Counted from the first letter of the stretch, positions 6,096 to 18,383 are shown. The stretch is 24,369 nt of DNA from CAZIOH01 sp964540815 (GCA_964540815.1 CAZIOH010000102.1:1-24369); one strand, 5' to 3'. Made by a program: numbers and translations. Notes: generated by a model from the sequence alone, not told the origin.

Positions 6096-9000
6096 CGGAC
6101 GGTCCCCAAGGCGAAGCGCGCCCACCCGCACCTGGACAGCCAGCGGCGTCGTCCGCACCCGCACCCGCACCCGCGCCCGCGACGTCCGCGCCCCAAGATT
6201 TTCCCATCGTCGGGATTGGCGCGTCCGCGGGCGGGCTCGAGGCGTTCACGCAGCTCCTCGGATACCTGCCGGAGAAGACCGGCTTCGCCTACGTGCTGAT
6301 TCAGCACCTCGATCCGACCCACAAGAGCTTTCTGAGCGAGAGCCTCGCCAAGGCCACGTCGATGCCAGTCGAGCAGGTCCAGCCCGGTCAACGTGTGGAG
6401 CCGGACCACGTGTACGTCATCCCCCCCGACGCGGATGTCTCGATCTCGGGCGGCCACCTCGTGCTCGTGCCCCGGGGACCGGCCAAGCTCCAGCTGCACT
6501 TGCCGGTCGACTCCTTCTTCGCGGCGCTGGCCGCGGAGCTCGGCAACCGCGCCATCGGCGTGGTGCTGTCCGGGACCGCCTCGGATGGGACGGAGGGCTT
6601 GAAGGCCATCCAGGCGGCCGGCGGGATCACCTTCGCGCAGGAGCCGGAGACCGCCAAGTTCGCGGGCATGCCGCGGAGCGCGATCGCCGCCGGCGTGGTG
6701 GACGTCGTGCTCCCCATCGCGGGCCTCGCGCGCGAGCTCCTGCGGCTCGGCCAGCACCCGTATCTCTTCGACGATCGGGTTCACCCTGGCGGCACGGGCG
6801 AGCCGAAACCGCCGGCCGAGGATGGCAACACCTCCGAGCCGCCCACCCGCGAGAGCCAGCCCCGCGACCGCAAACCTCCCCGCGATCCATCCGACGCGGC
6901 GACCCTGGTCGAGATCATGAACGTCGTGCGGAGCGTGGTGGGGGTCGATTTTCGCGAGTACAAGGGTCCGACCTTCGAGCGGAGGTTGGCGCGCCGGATG
7001 GCGTTGCGCAGGGTCGACGACCGGGCGAGCTATCTCACGCTCCTCCGGAACGAGCCCGAGGAGGTGCGGGCGCTCTACGAGGACACGTTGATCCACGTGT
7101 CGTCCTTCTTTCGGGATCCGGACGTCTTCGACACCCTCAAGACCGCGGTCTTTCCCGTGATCCTCGCCCACAAGGACGAGGGCTCCTCCATCCGGGTCTG
7201 GGTGGCCGGCTGTTCCACCGGTCAGGAGGTCTACTCGCTGGCCATCGCGCTCTTGGAGTTCCTCGGGGACTCCCGGCGCCCCATCCAGATCTTCGGCTCG
7301 GACGTCTCCGAGGCGGCCGTCCAGCTCGCGCGCGCCGGTCGCTATGCCGACGGGGGGATGGCGGGGATCAGCGATGAGCAACGCCGCCGGTACTTCACCA
7401 AGATGGACGCCGGCTACCGCATCAACCGGAACGTGCGCGACCTGTGTGTGTTCGTGCGGCACGATCTGGCGCGCGACCCTCCGTTCTCGAAGGTCGATCT
7501 GCTGAGCTGTCGCAACGTCCTCATCTACTTCGACCAGGCGCTGCAGCAGCGGGTGCTCCCCGCCTTTCACTACAGCCTCAATCAGCCCGGGTTCCTGCTC
7601 CTCGGTCGCACCGAGTCCATCTCGGGCTTCGACGCGCTGTTCTCCCCGCTCGACAAGGTCCGCAAGATCTTCGCCCGGTCGAACCTGCCGAGCCACCTGC
7701 GTTTCGCCCCCAGGCTCGAGCTTCCGGCCGCGGAGCTGCCCCGGATGGCCACCACGGCCGGCCCCGGCTTGGGCCGGGTCGATAGCGAGCTGGGGAGGCG
7801 TCTCGACTCCTTGCTGCTCGGGTACTACGCCCCGCCCGGGGTCCTCGTGAACCAGCAGTTCGAGGTTCTGCAGTTCCGTGGCCAGACCGGCTCGTACCTG
7901 CAACCCGCCTCGGGATCGCCGCAGACCAACCTGCTCAAGATGGCGCGGCCAGGCCTGCTCTCCAAGCTCCAGGACGCCCTCAAGCAAGCCGGCGAGCAGG
8001 CGGCGCCCGTGCGGATCGGCGGCGTCGAGGTCGACCAGGACGGCTTCACGCGCACCTGCGACCTGGTGGTGCTGCCCTTCGGAGATCTGGCGGCCGCCGG
8101 CCGCACGCCGGAATCCACCGAGCGGCTCTTCGTGGTCCTCTTCGAGGAGCTCCCGCTGTCCCAAGGGGACACCGAGCACGATCTGCACCGGGTCCACCGG
8201 CGCGGGCGGGGCCCCGACGATGAGCCCGGACGGCTCTCGAAGCTCGAGCACGAGCTCACCTCGACCACCCAGTACCTGCACGCCCTGATCGAGGAGCACG
8301 GGCGCGCCAACGAGGATCTCGGCTCGGCCAACGAGGAGCTCCTGTCCGGGAACGAGGAGCTGCAGAGCCTCAACGAGGAGCTCGAGACGGCCAAGGAGGA
8401 GCTGCAGTCCACCAACGAGGAGCTGACCACCGTCAACGACGAGCTGCATCGCCGCAACCTCGAGGTGGGGCAGATCAACAGCGATCTGGCCAACCTGCTC
8501 GACACCGTCGACCTGGCGATCGTGATCCTGGATCTGCGGCGGCACATCCGGCGGTTCACCCCGAAGGCCCAGGCGCTGCTCAGCGTCCTGCCGTCGGACA
8601 TCGGACGGAGCTTCGACGACATCAAGACCAAGCTCGACCTGCCGGATCTCGACCGGCGCATCGCGGAGGTGATCGCGACCTTCGTGGCTCAGGATGAGGA
8701 GGTCCAGGATCGCAGCGGGCGGTGGTACCGCATGCAGATTCGCCCCTACCGGACCCCCGACCATCGCATCGACGGGGCCATCGTCTCGTTCTTCGACATC
8801 GACGCGCTCAAGCACCACCTGCTCGAGGCCCACCAGGCCCAGGAGCAGGCCGAGCGGGCGGACCGCGCCAAGGACGAGTTCCTGGCGGTCCTGTCCCACG
8901 AGCTGCGCACGCCCATCTCGGCGCTGTTGATGCAATCCGAGCTGCTCCGGCGGGTGGGCGGCGACCCGGCCAAGCGCGCGCGGGTCTGCGACGCCATCGA

Positions 9001-10048
9001 GCGCAGCACCCGGACCCAGGTGCAGCTCATCGACGACCTGCTCGACGTCTCGCGCATCATCACCGGCAAGATGCGGGTGGACCTGCGCCCGCTGGATCTG
9101 GCGGCGGTGGTCGAGGCCGCGCACCTGAGCGTGGCCGGGATGGCGGAGAGCAAGGGCATCCAGCTCACGGCCTCGCTCGATCGCTCCCTCGATCCGATCG
9201 CCGGCGATCGCACCCGGCTCGAACAGGTGGTGACCAACCTGCTCACCAACTCCATCAAGTTCACCCCCAAGGGCGGGCGCATCTCGATCTTGCTCGAGCG
9301 CATCCCGGGAGGTCCGGGCGGCGTGGGCCAGGCGCACCTCGAGGTCGCGGACAACGGGATCGGGATCGACGCGGCCTTCCTTCCGCGCATCTTCAACCGG
9401 CTGACCCAGGAGGACAGCTCGAGCACCCGGTCGCACACCGGCCTCGGGCTGGGGCTGGCGATCGTGCGTTACCTGGTCGAGGCGCATGGAGGGCTGGTGC
9501 GGGCCGAGAGCGGCGGGGTCGGCCGCGGGGCCACCTTTCACGTGGCGCTGCCCCTCCTCGACGTCCTGGCGACCTCCGGGCAGGGCCCCGGACGCAGCCC
9601 GTCGAAGCTCGTGCCAGAGGTGGCGTTGCCGCCCCTGCTCCCGGCATTTCCGGCCAAGGTGGGTCGCCTAGCCGGGCGTCGGATCCTGGTGGTCGAGGAC
9701 GATGCCCTCATCCGGGACAGCGTGGCGGAGATCCTCGAGCACGCCGGGGCCCAGGTGACGAAGGCGGCGTCCGCGGCCGAGGGCGTGGCCCTCTTCGTGG
9801 GCAGCCCGCCGGATGGGATCGTCTGCGATCTCGCGATGCCCCGCGAGGACGGCTACGGCTTCATCCGCAAGGTCCGGGCGCTCGACTCTCCCGAGGGACA
9901 ACGGGTCCCGGCCATGGCCCTGACCGCGCTGCCCGGGGAGCGCCACCGAGAGCGCGCCCTCTCGGTGGGCTTCCAGTCGTACCTCGTGAAGCCGGTCGGA
10001 GCGGACCAGCTGCTCGACGCCGTGGCGGGCCTGCTCGGCCTCGGCTGA
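6092..10048 (+). CDS. CheB-CheR-PAS-histidine kinase-receiver hybrid signalling protein
   Basis: The 1318-residue cytoplasmic protein lacks membrane segments. After a Pro/Ala linker comes a CheB methylesterase domain (about 36-225) with Ser45 (GIGASAGG), His72 and Asp165. The CheR methyltransferase domain (about 270-528) has the SAM motif GCSTGQEVYS (373-382), where Gln replaces the usual second Glu, and RNVLIYF. A segment at 575-690 may be a degenerate PAS. A coiled coil of NEEL-type repeats (about 715-800) leads to a PAS domain (about 800-905). The kinase follows, with His936 (SHELRT), N-box LLTNSIKF and ATP motifs DNGIGI and GLGLGLAI. The receiver (about 1196-1316) has Asp1246, Thr1278 and Lys1300. 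Family members link chemosensory-type methylation chemistry to phosphorelay. GTG at 6092 is the first usable start after an in-frame stop at 6002. No chemoreceptor or CheA is nearby, so the input is unknown. Confidence 0.93.
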   Translation: MTDGPQGEARPPAPGQPAASSAPAPAPAPATSAPQDFPIVGIGASAGGLEAFTQLLGYLPEKTGFAYVLIQHLDPTHKSFLSESLAKATSMPVEQVQPGQRVEPDHVYVIPPDADVSISGGHLVLVPRGPAKLQLHLPVDSFFAALAAELGNRAIGVVLSGTASDGTEGLKAIQAAGGITFAQEPETAKFAGMPRSAIAAGVVDVVLPIAGLARELLRLGQHPYLFDDRVHPGGTGEPKPPAEDGNTSEPPTRESQPRDRKPPRDPSDAATLVEIMNVVRSVVGVDFREYKGPTFERRLARRMALRRVDDRASYLTLLRNEPEEVRALYEDTLIHVSSFFRDPDVFDTLKTAVFPVILAHKDEGSSIRVWVAGCSTGQEVYSLAIALLEFLGDSRRPIQIFGSDVSEAAVQLARAGRYADGGMAGISDEQRRRYFTKMDAGYRINRNVRDLCVFVRHDLARDPPFSKVDLLSCRNVLIYFDQALQQRVLPAFHYSLNQPGFLLLGRTESISGFDALFSPLDKVRKIFARSNLPSHLRFAPRLELPAAELPRMATTAGPGLGRVDSELGRRLDSLLLGYYAPPGVLVNQQFEVLQFRGQTGSYLQPASGSPQTNLLKMARPGLLSKLQDALKQAGEQAAPVRIGGVEVDQDGFTRTCDLVVLPFGDLAAAGRTPESTERLFVVLFEELPLSQGDTEHDLHRVHRRGRGPDDEPGRLSKLEHELTSTTQYLHALIEEHGRANEDLGSANEELLSGNEELQSLNEELETAKEELQSTNEELTTVNDELHRRNLEVGQINSDLANLLDTVDLAIVILDLRRHIRRFTPKAQALLSVLPSDIGRSFDDIKTKLDLPDLDRRIAEVIATFVAQDEEVQDRSGRWYRMQIRPYRTPDHRIDGAIVSFFDIDALKHHLLEAHQAQEQAERADRAKDEFLAVLSHELRTPISALLMQSELLRRVGGDPAKRARVCDAIERSTRTQVQLIDDLLDVSRIITGKMRVDLRPLDLAAVVEAAHLSVAGMAESKGIQLTASLDRSLDPIAGDRTRLEQVVTNLLTNSIKFTPKGGRISILLERIPGGPGGVGQAHLEVADNGIGIDAAFLPRIFNRLTQEDSSSTRSHTGLGLGLAIVRYLVEAHGGLVRAESGGVGRGATFHVALPLLDVLATSGQGPGRSPSKLVPEVALPPLLPAFPAKVGRLAGRRILVVEDDALIRDSVAEILEHAGAQVTKAASAAEGVALFVGSPPDGIVCDLAMPREDGYGFIRKVRALDSPEGQRVPAMALTALPGERHRERALSVGFQSYLVKPVGADQLLDAVAGLLGLG

Positions 10049-10106
10049 ACCGCGCCGCGCGACCGAGCGCCAGCGCCGACCGCGGACGGGCGCCCCGGCG
10101 ATCCGG

Positions 10107-11585
10107 CTACTTGGCGGCCTGGACCAGCGGGCCGGCCCACTCGACGAAGGGGCCCGGGTAGATGCCGAGGAGGAGCACGGTCACCGCCGTCAGGATCAGC
10201 GCCACGCGGGTCGAGGCGGCGTCGGTGGGCTCGAGGCGGCGGCCGGCCTCGCGGAAGTACATCGCCACCACCACCCGCAGGTAGTAAAAGACGCTCACCA
10301 CGCTCGACAGCACGCCGAGGACCACCAGCCAGGTCAGCTGCGGGCTCTCGGTGGCGGCGCGGAACAGGTAGAACTTGGCGAAGAAGCCTCCGGTGGGAGG
10401 GACGCCGCCGAGGGACAGCAAGAAGATGGTCATGGCCAGCGCCACCCCGGGCCGCGAGGCGCCGAGCCCGGCCCAGTCGTCGACGAAGAGGCGCTCGTCC
10501 TGGCGATTTCCCACCCAGGCGATGACCCCGAAGGCCCCGAGGGTGGTGAACGTGTAGGCGAGAAGGTAGAAGAGCACCGCCGGCTTGGCCGAGGAGACGC
10601 CGAGGCCCATCGCCGCGATACCCACCAGCAGATACCCGGCGTGCCCGATCGACGAGTAGGCCAGCATCCGCTTGATGTTCTCCTGGCGCAGGGCCGCCAG
10701 GTTGCCGACCACCATGGTCAGGGCCGACAGCACCACCACGATGTTGGCCCACCCCGTGAAGTCGAAGACCAGGAGCGGGCTGCCGAAGGCGGTGTCGAGC
10801 AGGCGCATGGTCCCGCCGAAGGCCGCCGCCTTGACCCCGGCGGCCATGAAGCCCGTGACGGGAGTGGGGGCGCCCTCGTAGGCGTCGGGGGTCCACATGT
10901 GAAAAGGCACGGCCGCGACCTTGAACGCGAGCGCGATCAGGATGAAGTACTCGCCGAAGTAGAAGACCGGGGTCCGGGCCGCGTCGCTGACCTTGCCCGC
11001 GATGCCGGAGTACGAGAGCTCGCCGCCGGTCGTGCCGTAGATCAGGGCCATGCCGTAGACCAGGAAGCCGGTGGCGAAGGCCCCGACCAGGAAGTACTTC
11101 ATCGCCGCCTCGGAGCTGCGCAGGCTCCGGCGCCAGCTCCCGGTCAGCACATAGGCCGCGAGCGACATGGTCTCGATCCCGATGAGCAAGGTCACGAAGT
11201 TGGCCGCGTGGGCCACCATCGACATGCCGGCCGCCCCGAAGAGCACCATGGCGTAGAACTCGCCGAACTCGAAGTGCTGCTCGCGCAGGTACGGCGGGGC
11301 GAAGAGCAGGGTCAGGATGGCCGACGCGATGAAGGTCGAGTCGAGGAACAGCGACATGCGGTCGACCACCAGCATCCCGCTGAAGTGGGTGGTGGCGGTC
11401 GCGGCGTCGTCCCACTGCGCGACGAGCGCGAGGAAGGCCGCCACGCATCCGCCGATCCCGAGCCAGGCCAGGCCCTTGCGGCTCTCGGCGGTGGCGAAGG
11501 TCTCGGCGAGCAGGATCACGCACCCCATGCCGATCAGGATCAGCATGGGCAAGTAGGCCAGGATCTGGCTGCTGTCGAAGTTCAT
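10107..11585 (-). CDS. nuoN: NADH-quinone oxidoreductase subunit N
   Basis: The 492-residue antiporter-like membrane subunit of complex I shows the family's conserved segments: GIETMSLAAYVLTG, a Lys in EAAMKYFLVGA, and FKVAAVPFHMWTPDAYEGAP with the mid-membrane Lys. It takes part in proton pumping in the cytoplasmic membrane. The length is normal. ATG at 11585 overlaps the nuoM stop as ATGA. It is last in the nuoEFJKLMN operon. It converges on the hybrid kinase gene, leaving a 58-base gap; I see only short GC dyads there and no T-tract terminator. Confidence 0.97.
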   Translation of the reverse strand: MNFDSSQILAYLPMLILIGMGCVILLAETFATAESRKGLAWLGIGGCVAAFLALVAQWDDAATATTHFSGMLVVDRMSLFLDSTFIASAILTLLFAPPYLREQHFEFGEFYAMVLFGAAGMSMVAHAANFVTLLIGIETMSLAAYVLTGSWRRSLRSSEAAMKYFLVGAFATGFLVYGMALIYGTTGGELSYSGIAGKVSDAARTPVFYFGEYFILIALAFKVAAVPFHMWTPDAYEGAPTPVTGFMAAGVKAAAFGGTMRLLDTAFGSPLLVFDFTGWANIVVVLSALTMVVGNLAALRQENIKRMLAYSSIGHAGYLLVGIAAMGLGVSSAKPAVLFYLLAYTFTTLGAFGVIAWVGNRQDERLFVDDWAGLGASRPGVALAMTIFLLSLGGVPPTGGFFAKFYLFRAATESPQLTWLVVLGVLSSVVSVFYYLRVVVAMYFREAGRRLEPTDAASTRVALILTAVTVLLLGIYPGPFVEWAGPLVQAAK

Positions 11586-13206
11586 GGGGTGGCCGCTCCG
11601 GTGGTGGCGCGGGGGGGAGCCGTCGCCGGGAAGAGGTGGGCCGGGGCGTCCGGGTTGGAGGCGGAGTCACGCAGGCGCTCGGCGTACCCCGTGATCAGGG
11701 CCGACACCGACTTCTCCGACCGCGCCAGGATCGGCTGCGGGTAGATGCCGAGCACCAGCGCCGCCACGATCACGATCCCGAAGACCCACCGCTCGCGCCC
11801 GTGCACGTCCTTCAGGTGGGGATCGCGGTTCTCGGGCTTGTCGAGCGGGCCGAAGAAGATCTTCTGGTACATCCCGAGCAAGTACATCGCCGACAGGATG
11901 ACCGCGCTGGCCGAGACGATGGCCAGGACCTTGGGCGCCACGAAGAACTCGGAGAGGCCGACCTTGGCCCAGGCGGAGTCGGCGTTGAAGGTCCCGATCA
12001 GGATCAGGAACTCACCCACGAAGCCACAGAGGCCCGGCAGGCCGACCGAGGCCAGCATGATCACCAGGAACATGGCCGAGAAGATCGGCACCTTCTTCCA
12101 CAGGCCTCCGAAGTCCGCCAGCCTGCGGGTATGGCGCCGGTCGTAGAGCAACCCGACCCCGAGGAAGAGGCCGCCGGTGGAGATCCCGTGGGCCAGCATC
12201 TGGAAGAGCGCGCCCTGCACCGCGACCTGCCCCATGGTCATGATGCCGAGCACCACCACCCCGAGGTGCGAGACCGACGAGTACGCCACCAGCTTCTTGG
12301 CGTCGTCCTGCACGTAGGCCATGAGCGCACCGAAGATGATCCCGATCACCGCCAGGATGGCGATGGGCGTGGCCATGTATTGCGCCGCCAGCGGGAACAT
12401 GGGCATGGCGAAGCGCAGGAAGCCGTAGGTCCCGAACTTGAGCAGGACGCCCGCCAGGATCACCGAGCCGCCGGTGGGCGCCTCGACGTGGGCGTCCGGC
12501 AACCAGGTGTGGAGCGGGAAGAGCGGCACCTTGATGGCGAAGGCCAGCGCGAAGGCCAGGAAGCACAGCAGCTGCGGGATGAAGGGCAAGGTCAGGCGCG
12601 ACAGATCGGTGTAGTCGAAGCTGTTGGCGCCGGTGGCCGCGTGGTACTGCGCGTAGAGGTAGAGGATCGCCACCAGCATCAGCAGCGAGCCCACCAGGGT
12701 GTAGATCACAAACTTGATGCTCGCGTACAGGCGCCGGTCCCCGCCCCAGATCCCGATGATGAAGTACATCGGGATCAGCATCAGCTCCCAGAACACGTAG
12801 AACACGAAGAGATCGAGGGCCACGAAGGCCCCGATCATGCCGGCCTCGAGCACCAGCATGGCGACCACGAACTCCCGCACCCGGACGTTGCGGGTCCCGA
12901 TGGCCTGCGGCGCGAGCAGCGTCACCGGCATGAGGAAGGTGGTGAGCAGCACCAGCCACAGCGAGATCCCGTCCACCCCGAGGTGAAAGCGAATCCCGAG
13001 CGGGGCGATCCACAGCTTGTCGACCTCCAGCTGAAAGCCGGCGGTCGCGGGGTTGAAGTCGCCGAGGATGAACAGCGAGGCGAGGAAGGTCGCGATGGCG
13101 GTGCCGAGGCCGATGCCGCGGTGGATGGCCTCCTCCTCGCGCGGCACGAGCATGGTCAAGGCGGCGCCCGCCAGCGGCATCAGGGTGATCCAGGCGAGGA
13201 CGCCCA

Positions 13207-13207
<1 letters not shown>
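11582..13207 (-). CDS. nuoM: NADH-quinone oxidoreductase subunit M
   Basis: The 541-residue proton-pumping membrane subunit of complex I is slightly longer than many NuoM proteins but within range. Visible hallmarks are LGVDGISLWLVLLTTFLMP, FWELMLIPMYFIIG with the conserved Glu, KVPLFPLHTWLPDAHVEAPTGGSVILAG with the mid-membrane Lys, and KKLVAYSSVSHLG. The start ATG shares its A with the nuoL stop (TAATG). The stop overlaps nuoN (ATGA), so the three antiporter-like subunits are probably translated in a coupled way. Confidence 0.97.
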
Positions 13208-15462
<2,255 letters not shown>

Positions 15463-15463
15463 G

Positions 15464-15772
15464 TCAACGCTTCATCAGGGTGGCTTCGTCGAGGTTGATG
15501 GTCTGCCGGCTGCGGAAGAGTCCGACCAGGATCGCCAGTCCCACCGCCGCCTCGGCGGCCGCGAGCGCGATGATCAGGAAGGCGAAGGCGTTGCCCTTCA
15601 CGTCACCGAGCGCACGCCCGTAGGCCAGGAAGACGATGTTCCCGGCGTTGAGCTGCAGCTCGATGCCCATGAGCACGATGAGCGCGTTGCGCCGCAGCAG
15701 CACCCCGGTCGTCCCGACCAGGAAGAGCACGAACGAGAGGCACAGATAATAGAAGGTCGGCAGGCTGGTCAT
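15464..15772 (-). CDS. nuoK: NADH-quinone oxidoreductase subunit K
   Basis: The 102-residue, three-helix membrane subunit of complex I has the usual length. It has the conserved membrane glutamates in LMGIELQLNA (helix 2) and ALAAAEAAVGLAI (helix 3), which form part of the central proton-transfer axis. ATG at 15772 is one base after the nuoJ stop. Its own stop is one base before the nuoL start. Confidence 0.97.
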   Translation of the reverse strand: MTSLPTFYYLCLSFVLFLVGTTGVLLRRNALIVLMGIELQLNAGNIVFLAYGRALGDVKGNAFAFLIIALAAAEAAVGLAILVGLFRSRQTINLDEATLMKR

Positions 15773-15773
15773 A

Positions 15774-16415
15774 TCAATGGTGTCCCCCGGCAGCGGCGTC
15801 GGGATCGGGCTGACCCGGATAGTCGTGCTGCGCCAGCTCGGCGATGGCGATCCGGCGCTCGGCGGCCTCCACCTCCTCCGAGGCCTTCCGGGCCGAACGA
15901 GAGACCACCACCCCGCCGACGATGGCGACCAGCAGCAAGAGGGAGATGGCCTCGAACGGGAACAGGAACTCCCGGAACAGCACGTCGCCGACGGCGCCCA
16001 CGGTCCCGTAGGAGGGGTCGACCGGCGGCGGCAGGATCGGGTGCTCGGGGATCGCGATGCGCAGGAACACCACGAGGACGTAGACCCCGCCGAGGACCGC
16101 GCCGATCCGCAGCACCAGCCCGCGGAGGGACACCGCGGAGGTCTCCTCCCGGTTCAAGATCATCACGACGAAGATGAAGAGCACCATGATGGCGCCGGCG
16201 TAGACCAGCACCTGCAAGATCGCCAGGAAGTGGGCCGAGAGGGTCGCGTACAGGCCAGCCAGCCCGAAGAACGCCGCCACCAGGCTCATGACCGCGGTGA
16301 CCGGGTTCTTGCGGGTCATGCAGAAGATCGCCATCCCCACGATGGAGATCGACAGCACGAGGAAGATCACGCCCTCGGCCGACGCCAGGGGCGCGAGCAG
16401 GCTGGTGGTCTCCAT
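15774..16415 (-). CDS. nuoJ: NADH-quinone oxidoreductase subunit J
   Basis: The 213-residue membrane subunit has about five hydrophobic segments. The conserved LQVLVYAGAIMVLFIFVVMI helix, associated with quinone-coupled movement, is at about 68-87. The last ~40 residues are a polar tail with Ala/Glu and His (ending GGHH) that the shorter NuoJ proteins lack. The start ATG shares its A with the nuoF stop (TGATG). nuoF directly precedes it, with no nuoG, nuoH or nuoI between. Confidence 0.95.
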   Translation of the reverse strand: METTSLLAPLASAEGVIFLVLSISIVGMAIFCMTRKNPVTAVMSLVAAFFGLAGLYATLSAHFLAILQVLVYAGAIMVLFIFVVMILNREETSAVSLRGLVLRIGAVLGGVYVLVVFLRIAIPEHPILPPPVDPSYGTVGAVGDVLFREFLFPFEAISLLLLVAIVGGVVVSRSARKASEEVEAAERRIAIAELAQHDYPGQPDPDAAAGGHH

Positions 16416-17755
16416 CAGGCCGCCTGCCTCACCTTGGCCTGGAAGTCGGCCCGGAACTTGGTCAGGAAGCCCATCATGGGCCAGGCCGCCGCCTCGCCGA
16501 GCGCGCAGATGGTGTTGCCCGCGATGCCGTTGGCGACGTTGCCCATGAGATCGATGTCACCCGGGCGCCCATCGCCGGCCGCCAGGCGCGTGCACACCCG
16601 GGCCAGCCAGCCGGTGCCCTCGCGGCACGGGGTGCACTGCCCGCAGGACTCGTGGGCGTAAAAGCGCATGATCCGCGCGCACAGGGCCACCACGTCGGTG
16701 CGATCGTCGAAGACGACCACGCCGCCCGAGCCGGCCATGGTCTTGAGCCGGCGCCCGTTGCCCATGTCGAAGGGGACGCCGGCCCGGATCTCCACGTCCT
16801 TGATGCGCGGATCAGAGGTGAGGGCATCGAACTCGATGGGGACGTCGATCTCGCTGGCGTCGAGGGGCGGCATGGAGGTCCCCCCCGGGATCAGGCCCTT
16901 GAAGGCCCGGCCTCCCGGGATGCCGCCGCACACGTCGTAGACCAGCTCCTTGAAGGTGAGCCCCATGGGGAGCTCGTAGACCCCCGGCTTGTTGACGTGG
17001 CCCGAGACGCACACGATACGGGTGCCGCCCGACTTGCCCATGCCGAGGGAGGCGAACCACTCGCCGCCCTTCTGCACGATCTCCGGGATGTTCATCAGGG
17101 TCTCGACGTTGTTGACCACCGTCGCCTGCTGGAAGAGGCCCTTGACCGCAGGGAACGGTGGCTTGAGGCGCGGCCAGCCGCGCTTGCCCTCGAGGGAGTT
17201 CAGGAGGGCTGTCTCCTCGCCGCAGATGTAGGCCCCCGCGCCCCGGTGCAAGGTGACATTGAAGCGGAAGGTCCCGCCGCCCGGCAGCGGGCGATCGGCG
17301 CCGAGGACCCCGGCCGCGTAGGCCTCCTCGATGGCGGTCTGCACGATGGCCGCTTCGCGCATCATCTCACCGCGGATGTAGATGTACGCGTGGCGACAGC
17401 CGATGGCGTAGGAGGCGATGGCCATGCCCTCGAGGAGCAGGTGTGGATCCTTGGCCAGGAGCTCGCGGTCCTTGCAGGTCCCGGGCTCGGACTCGTCGGC
17501 GTTGACCACCAGGTACACGGTCTTGGCGTCCTTGGGAACGAACGACCACTTGAGCCCGGTCGGGAAGCCCGCCCCGCCCCGCCCCCGCAGCGCCGACTTC
17601 TTCACCTCGTCGACGATGGCGGTGGGGGCCATGGTGATGGCCTTGTCGAAGGCCTGCCATCCGCCGCGCGACCTGTAGACCGCGAGCGTGTGGCTCCCAG
17701 CGACGCCGAAATTCTTGGTGACGATCTTGACGTCTTTGGCTTCCTCGCGACCCAT
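16415..17755 (-). CDS. nuoF: NADH-quinone oxidoreductase subunit F (NADH- and FMN-binding)
   Basis: The 446-residue peripheral subunit oxidises NADH. GRGGAGFPTGLKW (58-70) is the nucleotide-binding loop and ESEPGTCKDR (88-97) belongs to the FMN site. The 4Fe-4S (N3) ligands are Cys371, Cys374 and Cys377 in SCGQCTPC, plus Cys417 in NTICALG. ATG at 17755 is chosen because it has AAAGG upstream and lies 14 bases after the nuoE stop. An in-frame extension to 17860 would overlap nuoE and adds nothing family-like. It is second in the operon and is followed directly by nuoJ. Confidence 0.97.
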   Translation of the reverse strand: MGREEAKDVKIVTKNFGVAGSHTLAVYRSRGGWQAFDKAITMAPTAIVDEVKKSALRGRGGAGFPTGLKWSFVPKDAKTVYLVVNADESEPGTCKDRELLAKDPHLLLEGMAIASYAIGCRHAYIYIRGEMMREAAIVQTAIEEAYAAGVLGADRPLPGGGTFRFNVTLHRGAGAYICGEETALLNSLEGKRGWPRLKPPFPAVKGLFQQATVVNNVETLMNIPEIVQKGGEWFASLGMGKSGGTRIVCVSGHVNKPGVYELPMGLTFKELVYDVCGGIPGGRAFKGLIPGGTSMPPLDASEIDVPIEFDALTSDPRIKDVEIRAGVPFDMGNGRRLKTMAGSGGVVVFDDRTDVVALCARIMRFYAHESCGQCTPCREGTGWLARVCTRLAAGDGRPGDIDLMGNVANGIAGNTICALGEAAAWPMMGFLTKFRADFQAKVRQAA

Positions 17756-17769
17756 CGTCGTGCTGCCTT

Positions 17770-18336
17770 TCAAGCCTTGTGATTGGGGCCGATCCCCAAC
17801 ATGGTCTTGTTCAACGCCGCCGCACCCACCCCCGACGCTGGCCTGGCCCGCTCGAGCCATCGCTTGCGCAGATCATCCAGGATCCCGTCGACCTTCTGCG
17901 GGGTGAGATCGAGGTAGTACTTGTCTCCGCAGATCATCATGGGCGCGTTGGCGCAGGCGGCGAGGCACTCCTCCTCGACCAGGTGGAAGGCCCCGTCCGG
18001 CGTGCTCTCGCCGGCCTCGATCCCGAGGCGCTTCTCGATGTGGTGGAGGATGTCGTATCCACCGCGCAGCATGCACGAGACGTTGGTGCACACCATCAGC
18101 TCGTTTCGCCCGGGTTTCTCGCGGTGAAACATGGTGTAGAACGTGACCACCCCGAAGACATGCGCCGCCGGCAGCTCCAGCGTGGTCGCCACCAGGTGGA
18201 GGGCATCGTCCGGCAAGTGCCCGAACTCCTCCTGCGCCAGATGCAGCACGGGCAGCAGCGCCGCCTGCTTGTTCGGGTATTGCGTCAGCAGTCGTTCGAT
18301 GGATTGTTTCGCCTGCGCAGAAAATTCGAGCGGCAT
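17770..18336 (-). CDS. nuoE: NADH-quinone oxidoreductase subunit E (2Fe-2S)
   Basis: The 188-residue thioredoxin-like 2Fe-2S subunit partners NuoF in the NADH-oxidising module. The four cluster ligands are Cys83 and Cys88 (CTNVSC) and Cys124 and Cys128 (CLAAC). VFGVVTFYTMFH is also typical. The C-terminal ~28 residues are a loose tail. It is the first gene of the operon. ATG at 18336 has no Shine-Dalgarno sequence but lies about 11 bases after the start point predicted from a strong TTGACA-17-TAGGGT promoter. Confidence 0.97.
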   Translation of the reverse strand: MPLEFSAQAKQSIERLLTQYPNKQAALLPVLHLAQEEFGHLPDDALHLVATTLELPAAHVFGVVTFYTMFHREKPGRNELMVCTNVSCMLRGGYDILHHIEKRLGIEAGESTPDGAFHLVEEECLAACANAPMMICGDKYYLDLTPQKVDGILDDLRKRWLERARPASGVGAAALNKTMLGIGPNHKA

Positions 18337-18354
18337 GGTTTTTAAGCCGCGGGA

Positions 18355-18383
18355 ACCCTAAGAGAAAGGAACGGGCGTGTCAA
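18355..18383 (-). promoter_or_regulatory. Housekeeping-type promoter of the nuo operon
   Basis: On the minus strand TTGACA (18383-18378) is followed by exactly 17 bases and then TAGGGT (18360-18355). The -35 is perfect and the -10 keeps the first TA and last T. Transcription should start near 18347, leaving a leader of only about 11 bases without a ribosome-binding site. It lies in the 119-base gap between divergent nuoE and the gluconate-dehydrogenase-like gene. Confidence 0.65.

Noticed and set aside
5717..9541. 1274-codon open frame antisense to the hybrid kinase
   Set aside because: Its translation is low-complexity Arg/Gly/Glu/Leu-rich text with no motif. It mirrors codon bias of the real plus-strand gene, which has complete domains.
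17756..17860. N-terminal extension of NuoF
   Set aside because: It overlaps nuoE and ignores the ATG with AAAGG upstream at 17755.
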